Shown: positions 33,890-42,449, numbered from the stretch's first letter. The stretch is 47,973 nucleotides of DNA from Actinomycetes bacterium (GCA_021815645.1 JAKBAB010000001.1:1-47973); one strand, 5' to 3'. Numbers and translations are program-made. Notes: generated by a model from the sequence alone, not told the origin.

Positions 33890-34717
33890 GTGGAGTTCAC
33901 GTCGGACGTAATCACCCTCGACGTCAACCAGCACATCGCGACGATGTGGCTCGACCGGCCCGAGGCCCGTAACGCGCTGGGAACGGCCTTCTGGACCGAT
34001 CTGCCAAGGGCTTGCGCCGCGGTGGCGGCCGACCCCCAGATCCGAGTCGTCGTCCTCGCCGCGAAGGGTCCTCACTTCACGGTCGGACTCGACCTCAAAG
34101 AGTTCTCGCGCCACTTCGTCGAACCTACGACCGCCCCCTCGTCGGCCCTGGCGAACGCCCGGAGGTACGAATCGGTTCGCGCCATGCAGGCCTGCGTCAG
34201 CGCCATCGCCGCGCTGCCCGTGCCCGTAATCGCCGCGGTACACGGATACTGCATCGGCGCCGGGGTCGACATCATCACCGCCTGCGACGTACGTCTTTGT
34301 TCGAGCGACGCCGTCTTTTCGGTCCGGGAGACCAAGGTCGCCATCGTGGCCGACGTCGGCACCCTCCAACGACTACCGCGTATCATCGGCGCCGGCCACG
34401 TCGCCGAAATGGCTCTCACCGGCAAGGACGTCACGGCCGAGCGCGCGGTCGCGATTGGCCTGGCTAACTCCCTCTACGGTCCGGGGTCCGCCGAAGTCTT
34501 TTCGGCGGCCCTCGAAATGGCGAGGGAGATTGCGGCCAACTCGCCCCTCGCCGTTCGTGGCACTAAGGCCGTGCTGGCGGCCAACGACGGACGCACGGTT
34601 GACGAGGGACTCGACTTCGTCGCGCGGTGGAACACCATGTACCTCGCCAGTAACGACCTTCGCGAGGCCATGACGGCGTTCGTCGAGCGGCGACCGCCTA
34701 CCTTTGAAGGAACCTAA
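33890..34717 (+). CDS. Crotonase, delta3,5-delta2,4-dienoyl-CoA isomerase-like
   Basis: The 275-residue crotonase fold shows the oxyanion-hole segment HFTVGLDLKEF and the second one VHGYCIGAGVDIITACD. The following segment RETKVAIVADVGTLQRLPRI matches the dienoyl-CoA isomerase (ECH1) pattern, where an Asp in ACD, a Glu and an Asp of ADVGTLQ are the proton shuttles; all three are conserved here. It would act in beta-oxidation of unsaturated fatty acids with odd-position double bonds. GTG 33890 follows AAGGGGGAG. It is divergent from sufD with 78 nt between starts. Confidence 0.83.
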   Translation: MEFTSDVITLDVNQHIATMWLDRPEARNALGTAFWTDLPRACAAVAADPQIRVVVLAAKGPHFTVGLDLKEFSRHFVEPTTAPSSALANARRYESVRAMQACVSAIAALPVPVIAAVHGYCIGAGVDIITACDVRLCSSDAVFSVRETKVAIVADVGTLQRLPRIIGAGHVAEMALTGKDVTAERAVAIGLANSLYGPGSAEVFSAALEMAREIAANSPLAVRGTKAVLAANDGRTVDEGLDFVARWNTMYLASNDLREAMTAFVERRPPTFEGT

Positions 34718-34753
34718 CAACCTCCGCGCGCGAAATTTCCTTTCCCGTGGTCT

Positions 34754-35098
34754 TTATCGGCGGCGAAACTTCTTACGTCGACCCTTCTTAGAGCGCTGGT
34801 CCACTTGACGTCGCCGCTCTTCGATGAGACCCGCGGCCACAGCTTCGACAATCTCACTCGCCGAATCGAGCAGTTCACGACGGTCCTCGAGCGATGCCCC
34901 CGTTTCGGGAGCGGCCTCAACTGGTCGATCCACCAGCGTCCCGTGTGACCAACCCACGTCGACGAAACGGCGCTCGTAGGTTAGACAGTTCTCCGGGCAC
35001 GACCAAGGTTGATCGGGTGCGTTGCCCAGAACGCAGAACCGCGCGACCTCGCCCGAAGCGTAGGTCCGACTCTGAAAATGCTTACACTCCTCGCGCAT
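34754..35098 (-). CDS. Small conserved cysteine-rich protein of unknown function
   Basis: The ~114-residue protein has an N-terminal Cys/His cluster (C5, H7, C22, C34, C38: CKHF, RFC, WSCPENC) that could bind zinc or an Fe-S cluster, followed by YERRF, and a charged C-terminal half that ends in a lysine/arginine-rich tail. I recall similar actinobacterial proteins of unknown function but no named family. ATG 35098 is preferred over GTG 35104. It stands alone between the crotonase and an isochorismatase-like gene, within the dispersed suf locus. Confidence 0.65.
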   Translation of the reverse strand: MREECKHFQSRTYASGEVARFCVLGNAPDQPWSCPENCLTYERRFVDVGWSHGTLVDRPVEAAPETGASLEDRRELLDSASEIVEAVAAGLIEERRRQVDQRSKKGRRKKFRRR

Positions 35099-35215
35099 AC
35101 CCACGCAACTATTCTTTCACGCGCCAGCCGCAGCTTCTCCGCACCCGTTTCGGACAAGGGGCCACGTGGCGTTACTTGATCGCCACAACGCGTAAGGACC
35201 GTGAGGAAATTACGC

Positions 35216-35770
35216 CTAAGCGCGGAAGTTAAACTCCGAGGTTGTCACGGTTCCCGCCGAACGTCCCGGTGCCCTCTGCTCGTTCCAGTAGAGATTGGTG
35301 TGGGCGATGACTTGACCGGGCGGCGGCGCACCCCACTGCGATAAGTCCTCGGTGGTGTGCGCATCGCCCACGAGTATCGTGTCGTACCCCCTGGTAAAGG
35401 CGCCGTGAAGCGTCGAGCGAATGCACGCGTCGGTCTGCGCACCGGTGACCACGAGACGACCAACGCCCCGCTCGGCCAGTTTCACTTCTAAAGTCGTCTC
35501 CTCAAAGGAGTCTCCGTAGGACTTGTCGACGATCGGCTCGTCGTCATTCGGGGTGAGTTCGGGCACGATTCGCCACGCCTCGGAGCCTCGCTCGAGGCCC
35601 GAGTCGTTGTGCTGAATCCAAATGACCCCGATCCGGTCCTCGCGCGCTCGCGCCACCAGGGTCGCTATGTTGGCGACGACCGCGTCGCGTTCGTGACTGC
35701 CCTCCACGACGCCGACCTGCACGTCGACGACGAGTAACGCCGTATTGGGTCGATCCTTCAGAGTTGTCAA
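35216..35770 (-). CDS. Isochorismatase-like cysteine hydrolase
   Basis: The 184-residue alpha/beta/alpha hydrolase has the full catalytic triad: D16 (LLVVDVQVGV), K83 (VDKSYGDSF) and C116 (TGAQTDACIRST). Family members include nicotinamidases and N-carbamoyl hydrolases; the substrate is unknown. The TTG start at 35770 follows a good GGAGG ribosome site at ~8-nt spacing. It lies between sufB and sufD without an evident link to Fe-S assembly. Confidence 0.86.
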   Translation of the reverse strand: MTTLKDRPNTALLVVDVQVGVVEGSHERDAVVANIATLVARAREDRIGVIWIQHNDSGLERGSEAWRIVPELTPNDDEPIVDKSYGDSFEETTLEVKLAERGVGRLVVTGAQTDACIRSTLHGAFTRGYDTILVGDAHTTEDLSQWGAPPPGQVIAHTNLYWNEQRAPGRSAGTVTTSEFNFRA

Positions 35771-35882
35771 GGCAACCTCCCACCTCTCGCAGGGCTATAC
35801 GTCGACACCATATCGTGCGGCTGTGACGGACCGAGAGGAACGATTAGGCGAGGCCGGGCCGTAGACCCAGGTGACCGCAAAT

Positions 35883-36275
35883 TTATATAGTGAGATCGCC
35901 GGGCCCCGCCGGAACGTCGACGGCGTGCTCACGCAGCGTTTCGAGGGGCACGACGTCGAGGGTCCGCTCGTGGGTGGAAGCGAGAACGACCAGGGCGGCG
36001 GCGCCGTCGCGGTGGGCCCGCAACCAGTTGACCGCCGTCACGCACCACCGATCGCCCGGCACCAGGCCGGGGAAACTGAACTCCCTGCGGGCCGTGGACA
36101 GGTCGTTGCCAATTGATTTTTGATGGGCGAGGAACTCCGCGGTGACGACCGCGCAAATCGTATGAAGGCCGTAGTCTTCAGGCCCGGTTTGACAACACCC
36201 GTCACGGTAAAACCCGGTTAGGGGATCGGTCCCGCACTCTTCCAGCGGGCCACCGAGAACGTTTCGCTCCTTCAC
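35883..36275 (-). CDS. DUF2237 family protein
   Basis: About 130 residues. The NVLGGPLEECGTDPLTGFYR opening, DGCCQTGPEDYGLHT, CAVVTAEFL, GNDLSTARREFSFPGLVPGD and RWCVTAVNW segments correspond to DUF2237, a widespread uncharacterised family with several conserved cysteines (including CC in DGCCQTG). GTG 36275 is preferred, since GATAAT lies 7 nt upstream; ATG 36284 would add three residues. Function unknown. Confidence 0.82.
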   Translation of the reverse strand: MKERNVLGGPLEECGTDPLTGFYRDGCCQTGPEDYGLHTICAVVTAEFLAHQKSIGNDLSTARREFSFPGLVPGDRWCVTAVNWLRAHRDGAAALVVLASTHERTLDVVPLETLREHAVDVPAGPGDLTI

Positions 36276-36308
36276 GACCCCCATTATCGCCCACGCACCC
36301 CCGGGCCC

Positions 36309-36335
36309 GCTACGCCGGATTGAAAGCGGTGTAGC
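36309..36335. other. Hairpin downstream of sufB
   Basis: GCTACGCCG (36309-36317) and CGGTGTAGC (36327-36335) pair over 9 bp with one mismatch (G-U in the plus-strand RNA) around a 9-nt loop. On the minus strand it lies ~73 nt after the sufB stop and upstream of the DUF2237 gene. It may terminate the sufB transcript, but no U-tract is present. Confidence 0.3.
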
Positions 36336-36407
36336 GATGCGTCGCCCTAATTCGTCGCTCCCTCAGTCTTCGTGCTACTCATTTCGCTGAGCTGACGCCG
36401 CGAAGCG

Positions 36408-37808
36408 CTAACCGATGGAACCCTCCATTTGGAGTTCGATGAGACGAGACCACTCGACGGCGTACTCCATGGGCAGCGTACGCGTCACCGGTTCAATGAA
36501 TCCGTTGACAATCATTCCCATAGCCTGGCTCTCACTCAGGCCCCGACTCATGAGGTAGAAAAGTTGGTCGTCGCCGATTTTGGACACGGTCGCCTCGTGG
36601 CCAATCGAGGCGTCCTGCTCTCCGACTTCCATGTACGGTCGCGTCTCCGAGGTGGACTTCTCGTCGAGCAGCAGCGCATCACAGCGCACGAAACTCTTCG
36701 CTCCGGTCGCCCCCTCTTCCACTTTCACCAGTCCCCGGTAGGCGGTTACTCCCCCGTCCTTGGAGATCGACTTCGACACAATCGTCGAGGTCGTCTCGCG
36801 GGCGCAGTGAACCATCTTCGCCCCGGCGTCTTGGACCTGCCCGGGACCCGCGTACGCGACGGAGAGAACTTCGCCCGACGCCTTGGGACCCATGAGGTAA
36901 ACCGAGGGGTACTTCATAGTCAATCTCGACCCGATGTTGCCATCAATCCACTCGACGTGGGCTTCCGTTTCGGCGCGCGCCCGCTTCGTCACGAGGTTGT
37001 ACACGTTGTTCGACCAGTTCTGGATGGTCGTGTAGGTGATGCGCGCTCCCGCGAGCGCGACGAGTTCCACAACCGCCGAGTGCAGTGAATCGGTCGAGTA
37101 CACCGGCGCCGAGCAGCCCTCGACGTAGTGAACCTGAGATCCCTCGTCGGCGATAATCAAGGTGCGCTCGAACTGTCCCATATTTTCGGTGTTTATTCGA
37201 AAGTAGGCCTGAAGTGGTTGGTCGACCTTCACGCCCGGGGGCACGTAGATGAAGGAGCCCCCACTCCACACCGCCGAGTTCAAGGCGGCGAACTTGTTGT
37301 CGTTGGGGGGGATCACCGTCGCGAAGTAGCGACGCACGAGATCGGGGTACTCGCGCACCGCGGTATCCATATCGCAAAACAGCACACCGAGCCGCTCGAG
37401 GTCTTCGCGGTTGCGATGAAAGACCACTTCGGATTCGTACTGCGCGGTGACGCCCGCCAAATATTTACGCTCGGCCTCGGGAATACCCAGCCTCTCGTAG
37501 GTGTTCTTAATCGCGTCGGGCAAATCTTCCCACGAGTTGACCTGGTGGTCAGTGGGCTTGATGTAGTAGTAGATATCGTCAAAGTCGAGATCGGGCATTC
37601 GGTCGGCGAACCACGGAACCATGGGCTTCCTCTCGAAGCGCTTCAGCGCGTCGAGGCGAAACTTCAGCATCCACGGATCTTCGTTTTTCATCGAGGACAT
37701 CTCACGGACTATCGATTCGTTGAGGCCCTTCTTCGGCTTAAAGATCGGCAGCTGCTCGTCGGACCAACCCAACTGGTAACGACTGAAGTCCAGATTGTCA
37801 ACGGTCAC
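36408..37808 (-). CDS. sufB: Fe-S scaffold protein SufB
   Basis: Main scaffold subunit of SufBCD, where the nascent Fe-S cluster is formed. The 466-residue product is canonical: [32 protein letters not shown], the [10 protein letters not shown] block with its conserved Cys, [34 protein letters not shown] and the C-terminal [16 protein letters not shown]. The GTG follows GGAGGA (37814-37819) at good spacing. It is monocistronic here, separated from sufD-Rieske-sufC2 by four unrelated genes, with its own promoter. Confidence 0.96.
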   Translation of the reverse strand: MTVDNLDFSRYQLGWSDEQLPIFKPKKGLNESIVREMSSMKNEDPWMLKFRLDALKRFERKPMVPWFADRMPDLDFDDIYYYIKPTDHQVNSWEDLPDAIKNTYERLGIPEAERKYLAGVTAQYESEVVFHRNREDLERLGVLFCDMDTAVREYPDLVRRYFATVIPPNDNKFAALNSAVWSGGSFIYVPPGVKVDQPLQAYFRINTENMGQFERTLIIADEGSQVHYVEGCSAPVYSTDSLHSAVVELVALAGARITYTTIQNWSNNVYNLVTKRARAETEAHVEWIDGNIGSRLTMKYPSVYLMGPKASGEVLSVAYAGPGQVQDAGAKMVHCARETTSTIVSKSISKDGGVTAYRGLVKVEEGATGAKSFVRCDALLLDEKSTSETRPYMEVGEQDASIGHEATVSKIGDDQLFYLMSRGLSESQAMGMIVNGFIEPVTRTLPMEYAVEWSRLIELQMEGSIG

Positions 37809-37837
37809 GGCGCTCCTCCGGAATAATCCCTACGTTC

Positions 37838-37852
37838 ATAGTACTAACTAGT
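37838..37852 (-). promoter_or_regulatory. sufB promoter with two small palindromes
   Basis: TACTAT (37838-37843, minus strand) is a good -10 candidate ~30 nt before the sufB start and leaves a leader with a Shine-Dalgarno. It overlaps the palindrome TAGTACTA (37839-37846), which is followed immediately by a second, ACTAGT (37847-37852). Such paired palindromes over a -10 could be an operator for a suf regulator; none is identified. Confidence 0.4.
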
Positions 37853-37898
37853 AGCCCGGACGTGTCCGACCGTGGCCGCCGGCTGACAGAGTAGAGGG

Positions 37899-40106
37899 GT
37901 GACAACTGCCCCCCGCCCGAGCCAACGTCCCCACGCTCTAACCCACCACGGCTCAACGCGCGTCGACCCCTACTACTGGATGATGGATCGCACCAACGAA
38001 GAACTCTTGGCGCATCTGCGCGCCGAGAACGAGTTTCTCAATGCGGAACTAGCCCCCCTTAAATCGCTGGAGAACGAACTCTTTGACGAGATTAAGGCAC
38101 GAATCGAGGAGACGGACATCTCCGTACCAGTGAGGCGAGGTGCCTGGTGGTACTTCGAGCGGACCCGCGAAGGACTCGACTACCCGATTAGCGCCCGCGT
38201 GCCCGCGAGTAACGACGACCCCACTCCCCCGACGATTGACCCCGAAGCGAGCCTCGAAAACGAGCAGATTATTTTGGACGAAAACGTCGAAGCGAAGGGT
38301 CACGACTTTCTCTCCGTGGGCGTCCTCGCGGTTAGCCCCGACGACGCTTGGGTGGCGGTCGGCAGCGACTTCGACGGCGACGAGCGCCACCGCGTCACCC
38401 TTCGGCCGTTGGCCGGTCAGCCGCCGGTCGACGACTTACTCGACGACGTTTACTACGGCTTCGCGTGGGCCAACGACAGTCGGCACTTTTTTTATACGCG
38501 CGTTGACGACGCGATGCGACCGTGGCAACTTTGGCGGCACGAACTGGGCACCGAGGCAATCCACGACGTCCTCGTCTACCAAGAGGACGACGCTCAGTAC
38601 ACGGTTTCCGTCGGACGGAGCCGCGACGACGCCGTGGTGGTGGTCGCCCTTAACTCCTCGATGACGAGCGAAGTGCGCTACCTATCGGCGGACGAACCCC
38701 TCGGCGAGCTAACGACACTCGACCCGCGTGTACACGGCGTGGAGTACGCCGTTGAACATTTCGTGGATCACTCGGGGCGAGCCTGGTGGCTTAAAGTGAC
38801 CAACGAAGGGGCCACGGACTTTCGACTGCTGGCGCGCCCATCACACGGCGGCCCGTGGCGCGAACTGGTAGCGGAACGGCCGGGGCGACGGCTCGACGGC
38901 GTCGACGCGTTCGCCAACTTTCTCGCGATTAGCGAGCGGCTCGACGGTTGCGCAGCGGTTCGCGTCGTATCGACCCTCGATGGGCCCGACCCCTTCGGCG
39001 ACGACCTGGAAGGGCGATCGTGGGTGATTGACGCGGAGGTTTTCCCGGCCACGGTCGCGCTCTCCGTTAACCCCAACTTCCGTACGGACCAGTTGCGGAT
39101 ATCGATTACTTCGATGATCACCCCCCGTCTCGTCGCCGACGTAACGGTCAGCGACCGTACGGTGGCCGTGCGCAAGCAGCAGCGGGTTCTCGGCGGTTAC
39201 GACGCCTCGCAGTACGTAACTACGCGACTTTGGGTCACCGCGAGCGACGACGTGCGTATTCCGGTTTCGCTGGTCGCGCGACGCGACCTGGTCGAAGTCT
39301 CTGACTCCGGCGCCGTCTCCCCACTGAGACCCGTACCACTACTGCTCTACGGGTACGGCAGCTACGAAATCTCCATCGACCCAACTTTCTCCTCCATCCG
39401 TCTATCCCTTTTGGATCGCGGGGTAATCTTCGCCATCGCGCACGTTCGTGGCGGGGGCGAGATGGGTCGTTCCTGGTACGAAATGGGTCGCCTGGCCCAA
39501 AAACCCACGACGTTCAGCGACTTCGTCGCGGTCGCGCGACACCTAGTGAACGACGGATGGACTTTACCCGCGTCGTTGGCGGCCCGTGGTGGGTCGGCGG
39601 GGGGGCTCCTCATGGGGGCGACGATGAACCTCGCACCGGATCTCTTCGCCGCGATTGTGGCCGAGGTGCCATTCGTCGACGCGCTCACCACCATGCTCGA
39701 CGCGTCACTACCGCTCACCGTGGGCGAGTGGGAAGAGTGGGGCAACCCCGAAGCGAGCGCGACCGCGTACCGCACCATGCTCGGGTACTCGCCCTACGAC
39801 AACGTGCGCGACAGTGGCGACGACGGACCCGTGACCTACCCGCGACTCTTCGCGACCGGCGGGCTCAACGACTCTCGAGTGGGGTTCTGGGAACCCGCGA
39901 AGTGGGTGGCGCGCCTACGCGACGCGAGTCCGGCGAACTACGCCCTCCTCAAGACCGAGATGGGTGCTGGCCACGGGGGACCTTCGGGTCGCTACGACGC
40001 GTGGCGCGACGAAGCCCAACTCCTAGCGTGGCTCCTGAACGAAATCGCTCCCCGCGCCGTGGCCGATACGTCCCGCGAGTCGCAGGCGGCGCACGGCGAG
40101 CGCTAG
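37899..40106 (+). CDS. ptrB: Oligopeptidase B-like S9 family prolyl oligopeptidase
   Basis: Cytosolic serine peptidase that cuts short peptides, in oligopeptidase B normally after basic residues. The 735 residues include the N-terminal beta-propeller region (~70-400) and the C-terminal hydrolase domain with S566 (RGGSAGG), D658 (GLNDSRVGFWEPAKW) and H692 (GAGHGGPSGRYD), a complete triad. The motif HVRGGGEMGRSWYEMGR is characteristic of oligopeptidase B. Starts with GTG; a CAGAGT hexamer lies 6 nt upstream. Divergent from sufB with 90 nt between. Confidence 0.93.
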   Translation: MTTAPRPSQRPHALTHHGSTRVDPYYWMMDRTNEELLAHLRAENEFLNAELAPLKSLENELFDEIKARIEETDISVPVRRGAWWYFERTREGLDYPISARVPASNDDPTPPTIDPEASLENEQIILDENVEAKGHDFLSVGVLAVSPDDAWVAVGSDFDGDERHRVTLRPLAGQPPVDDLLDDVYYGFAWANDSRHFFYTRVDDAMRPWQLWRHELGTEAIHDVLVYQEDDAQYTVSVGRSRDDAVVVVALNSSMTSEVRYLSADEPLGELTTLDPRVHGVEYAVEHFVDHSGRAWWLKVTNEGATDFRLLARPSHGGPWRELVAERPGRRLDGVDAFANFLAISERLDGCAAVRVVSTLDGPDPFGDDLEGRSWVIDAEVFPATVALSVNPNFRTDQLRISITSMITPRLVADVTVSDRTVAVRKQQRVLGGYDASQYVTTRLWVTASDDVRIPVSLVARRDLVEVSDSGAVSPLRPVPLLLYGYGSYEISIDPTFSSIRLSLLDRGVIFAIAHVRGGGEMGRSWYEMGRLAQKPTTFSDFVAVARHLVNDGWTLPASLAARGGSAGGLLMGATMNLAPDLFAAIVAEVPFVDALTTMLDASLPLTVGEWEEWGNPEASATAYRTMLGYSPYDNVRDSGDDGPVTYPRLFATGGLNDSRVGFWEPAKWVARLRDASPANYALLKTEMGAGHGGPSGRYDAWRDEAQLLAWLLNEIAPRAVADTSRESQAAHGER

Positions 40107-40118
40107 CGGTGATGACCC

Positions 40119-40142
40119 CCCGCGACCTCACAACGTCGCGGG
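40119..40142. terminator. Bidirectional terminator-like hairpin
   Basis: CCCGCGAC (40119-40126) and GTCGCGGG (40135-40142) form a perfect 8-bp GC-rich stem with an 8-nt loop, starting 13 nt after the oligopeptidase stop and covering the stop of the convergent membrane-protein gene. Confidence 0.5.
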
Positions 40143-40634
40143 AGCGGAGCGCGTCAGGGGCGCTCCGCTTCGAATAGTGGAGCTCGGCGGTGTCGGGTGA
40201 CGCGCAGGACTGCGACGGTCAACGTAGTAGAACACGAGCACCGCGACCACGGCGAGCGCGATTACGAACGCGACGAAGCGGCGAAAGAGCGAAGAGAGCG
40301 GTGAGCGGCGCGAGGAGCGCGTGAGCAGCCAGTCGTCGCTGCGCCGTGTGGCGTTCGCGGACACGTCGTCGAGCGAAGAGCTTTCACTAAAAACGTAGGA
40401 ACGGTGCGGATCGATACGCGGGCGAGCGATCGAGGGGCGCTCCAACGGGGGACTCGCCGAATCAACGAGTCGAAAGCCTCGCGACGGCTCGTAGGGCGAT
40501 GGGGGAGGTTGAATCAACCGACGTTCGAGTGGACGCGACGGTCCACCGATTCGGGCGCGGTGGGTGAGGCGCCACCGAACCACGCCCCCCGCGACCACCA
40601 CGACGGCGACCACGATTACGAGGTACAACGTCAC
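40128..40634 (-). CDS. Hypothetical two-TM protein
   Basis: The 168-residue product has an N-terminal hydrophobic helix (~3-20), a basic Pro/Arg/Ser-rich middle of low complexity (~25-115), and a second hydrophobic helix (~118-137) followed by a short Pro/Ser tail. The middle would lie on one side of the membrane. I recognise no family. The GTG at 40634 has neither a convincing Shine-Dalgarno nor a -10 box at leaderless spacing, so both the start and the gene itself are less certain than its neighbours. Confidence 0.5.
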   Translation of the reverse strand: MTLYLVIVVAVVVVAGGVVRWRLTHRARIGGPSRPLERRLIQPPPSPYEPSRGFRLVDSASPPLERPSIARPRIDPHRSYVFSESSSLDDVSANATRRSDDWLLTRSSRRSPLSSLFRRFVAFVIALAVVAVLVFYYVDRRSPARHPTPPSSTIRSGAPLTRSAPATL

Positions 40635-40703
40635 CGTCGGTCAACTCGACTAGCACCTACCACGTTCACCCTCACCGCCTGAAGCGTATAGTCCCCGACG
40701 CGA

Positions 40704-41177
40704 CTACGCGAGGGAGCGAAAGGCTCCGCGAAAATAGGCCAACGGCTGTCCCGGGTGGGCGACGGCGTAACTGAGGTCGACGACCACCACGTCGTGGTCA
40801 CCGTAGTCCCGGGCGCTGCGCACGACACCTTCGAAGTGCGCGATCGCCCCGGTGACCAGCGGTGAACCGTGCGGCCCCGAGTCCCAGGGTACGGCGGCGA
40901 ACTTGTCGACGCCCGTCGTGGCGAAGAGGCGCGCCAGGTCGCTCTGGTCTACGGACAACACACTGATCGCCACGACCGCCGCCCCGCGAATACGCCCCCA
41001 CGACGGTGACGACCTCGCGGCCGCAAAGAATACCGACGGCGGTTCCAGAGAAAAGGATCCGAATGCCTGACAGGTAAAGCCGGCGGGGCCAGACTCCGTC
41101 TGAGCGGACACGATCACGACGCCCGAAAGGAAGTGACCGAGCACATCCTTGACGTGGGTTACGTCCGAGCCGTCCAC
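40704..41177 (-). CDS. Flavin reductase family (FMN-binding split barrel) protein
   Basis: The 157-residue protein matches the flavin reductase-like domain: VLGHFLSGVVIVSA, GFTCQAFGSFSLEPPSVFFAAARSS for FMN binding, AISVLSVDQSDLARLFA, and the terminal DHDVVVVDLSYAVAH...PLAYFRGAFRSL. Members supply reduced flavin to partner monooxygenases; no partner is evident nearby. TAAGGT lies exactly 6 nt before GTG 41177. About 260 nt without a recognisable gene separate it from the MaoC gene; I see only a GGCGATCGCC palindrome (41229-41238) there. Confidence 0.85.
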   Translation of the reverse strand: MDGSDVTHVKDVLGHFLSGVVIVSAQTESGPAGFTCQAFGSFSLEPPSVFFAAARSSPSWGRIRGAAVVAISVLSVDQSDLARLFATTGVDKFAAVPWDSGPHGSPLVTGAIAHFEGVVRSARDYGDHDVVVVDLSYAVAHPGQPLAYFRGAFRSLA

Positions 41178-41183
41178 CGCGAC

Positions 41184-41189
41184 ACCTTA
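41184..41189 (-). promoter_or_regulatory. -10 box TAAGGT for leaderless flavin reductase gene
   Basis: TAAGGT, then GTCGCG, then GTG 41177. The same hexamer precedes thiE. Confidence 0.5.
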
Positions 41190-41438
41190 ACGTCCCACCG
41201 ACTGGGCGAGTAGACGCCTGCGTGGAAGGGCGATCGCCTAGGGCCGACCCGGTACATATTGACGGCGATACTCTTAAGTGAGCCCGTCACCGAAGAGTCC
41301 GGCGCTGAAGCCGTTTTGGGTCACACTGCGTCTGTGGTTTCACGTCGCTCTCGAAACCCAGTCATGCGCGTCGCCAGCGAACGCACCAGCCGCGACGGCT
41401 TAGCCGACGCCCGCGCCACGAGGCGACGGCTTCTAACT

Positions 41439-41945
41439 TCAGGCGTCGGCACCGTAGGGGCGCTGTCGCGCGGGCGCGAATTCGCGACGCCACACCATGA
41501 CCTTTCGCCGGAAGTAGCACACCTCAAGTCCGCTCTGGTTAAAACCCTTGGTTTCCACGGCGACGACGCCCCGGTCCGCCCGTGAGGAGGACGGAATCGC
41601 GTCGAGCACTCGCGTCTCGGCGTAGAGCGTGTCCCCGTGAAAAGTGGGGTGGCGATGAACTAATAACTCGACCTCTAAGTTGGCGATCGCCGAGCCCGAG
41701 ACGTCGGGGACGCTCATGCCTAGAACTAACGAGTAGACGAGGTTGCCGACCACGACGTTTCGCTCGTGAACACTCTGAGTGGCGGCGAAGTAGGCGTCAC
41801 TGTGCAGCGGGTGATGATTCATCGTGATCATGCAGAACAGATGGTCGTCGGCCTCGGTTACGGTCTTACCCGGCCAGTGCCGATAGACGTCGCCGACTTC
41901 GAACTCCTCGAAGTAGCGCCCGAAGGGCCGTTCGTGGGTGGTCAC
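41439..41945 (-). CDS. MaoC family hydratase, probable mesaconyl-CoA hydratase
   Basis: The 168-residue hot-dog fold protein starts GRYFEEFEVGDVYRHWPGKT and has the hydratase segment NHHPLHSDAYFA with the catalytic His, followed by VVGNLVYSLVLGMSV. In the ethylmalonyl-CoA pathway a MaoC-type enzyme hydrates mesaconyl-C1-CoA to beta-methylmalyl-CoA. The neighbours supply the preceding step (methylsuccinyl-CoA dehydrogenase) and the following one (methylmalyl-CoA lyase), which is the main reason for this call. The Rhodobacter enzyme is about twice this length, so a single-domain form is assumed. A generic enoyl-CoA hydratase role cannot be excluded. TAGCCT lies 6 nt before GTG 41945. Confidence 0.75.
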   Translation of the reverse strand: MTTHERPFGRYFEEFEVGDVYRHWPGKTVTEADDHLFCMITMNHHPLHSDAYFAATQSVHERNVVVGNLVYSLVLGMSVPDVSGSAIANLEVELLVHRHPTFHGDTLYAETRVLDAIPSSSRADRGVVAVETKGFNQSGLEVCYFRRKVMVWRREFAPARQRPYGADA

Positions 41946-41951
41946 CCCCGA

Positions 41952-41957
41952 AGGCTA
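41952..41957 (-). promoter_or_regulatory. -10 box TAGCCT for leaderless MaoC gene
   Basis: TAGCCT, then TCGGGG, then GTG 41945. The box lies in the 17-nt gap after the preceding gene, so the MaoC gene may have its own promoter even though it follows another minus-strand gene. Confidence 0.5.
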
Positions 41958-41962
41958 CCGCC

Positions 41963-42400
41963 CTAGGCGTCAGGCGTCGAACTCGGTGGGCGGGTCGTGA
42001 ACGACACGAGCGCGCCGGGTAGGGTCTCGCCGTCGATGACCATCCGCCACGTGTAACGAGATCCGGCGTTGAGGGGAATCGGACCGAAGTTCACCGCAAT
42101 CGGCACGTCCACGGGCGTTCCCACCGGAACGTCGTCGGGCGCCGTCGCGGAAAAGTCTCCTCGGACTTCAATGGTCTGGGGACCTTCGGGGGTCGCGAAA
42201 TGGACCGGTTGCCCGTCGGCGTCTTCGATAAACAGTTCCCAGTGGTGGGGCTGATTGAATTCGTGTGAGTCTACCGACACCTTCATCGCCACCGCCGACG
42301 GGGTGGGTTCCGGTCCGGTTACCGACCAGCCACCGCCCAAGACGTAGAGCTTGCCGTCGGCGACCTGAGCGGAGTCCGCGAGCAGCATCGTGACGTTCAC
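41963..42400 (-). CDS. Conserved hypothetical protein, possibly DUF6941-like
   Basis: A 145-residue soluble protein beginning VTMLLADSAQVADGKLYVLG with GGWSVTG, then a beta-rich body (HHWELFIEDADGQP, VPIAVNFGPIPLNAG, YTWRMVIDGE). I recall this opening from actinobacterial proteins of unknown function (possibly DUF6941), but I am not sure of the family name. TAGGCT lies exactly 6 nt before GTG 42400. It is divergent from mcd (61 nt between starts) and lies directly upstream of the MaoC gene. Confidence 0.68.
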   Translation of the reverse strand: MNVTMLLADSAQVADGKLYVLGGGWSVTGPEPTPSAVAMKVSVDSHEFNQPHHWELFIEDADGQPVHFATPEGPQTIEVRGDFSATAPDDVPVGTPVDVPIAVNFGPIPLNAGSRYTWRMVIDGETLPGALVSFTTRPPSSTPDA

Positions 42401-42406
42401 CTCTTC

Positions 42407-42412
42407 AGCCTA
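42407..42412 (-). promoter_or_regulatory. -10 box TAGGCT for the DUF gene
   Basis: TAGGCT, then GAAGAG, then GTG 42400. It faces the mcd -10 box at 42450-42455; with 37 nt between the boxes the two -35 regions would overlap. Confidence 0.5.
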
Positions 42413-42449
42413 ACGGAGCGTGGGCGCGTCAACCCTGGTGCGAAAAGGG

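Noticed and set aside
33812..34369. 186-codon extension of sufD
   Set aside because: It lies antisense to the crotonase gene and has no similarity to SufD, whose N-terminus starts at ATG 33811.
41229..41238. GGCGATCGCC as a HIP1-like repeat
   Set aside because: I noticed no array or regular recurrence of the octamer; a single copy is expected by chance in GC-rich DNA.
41259..41585. Plus-strand 108-codon ORF
   Set aside because: It overlaps the MaoC gene antisense, has no known domain, no -10 box or ribosome site, and reads like shadow sequence.
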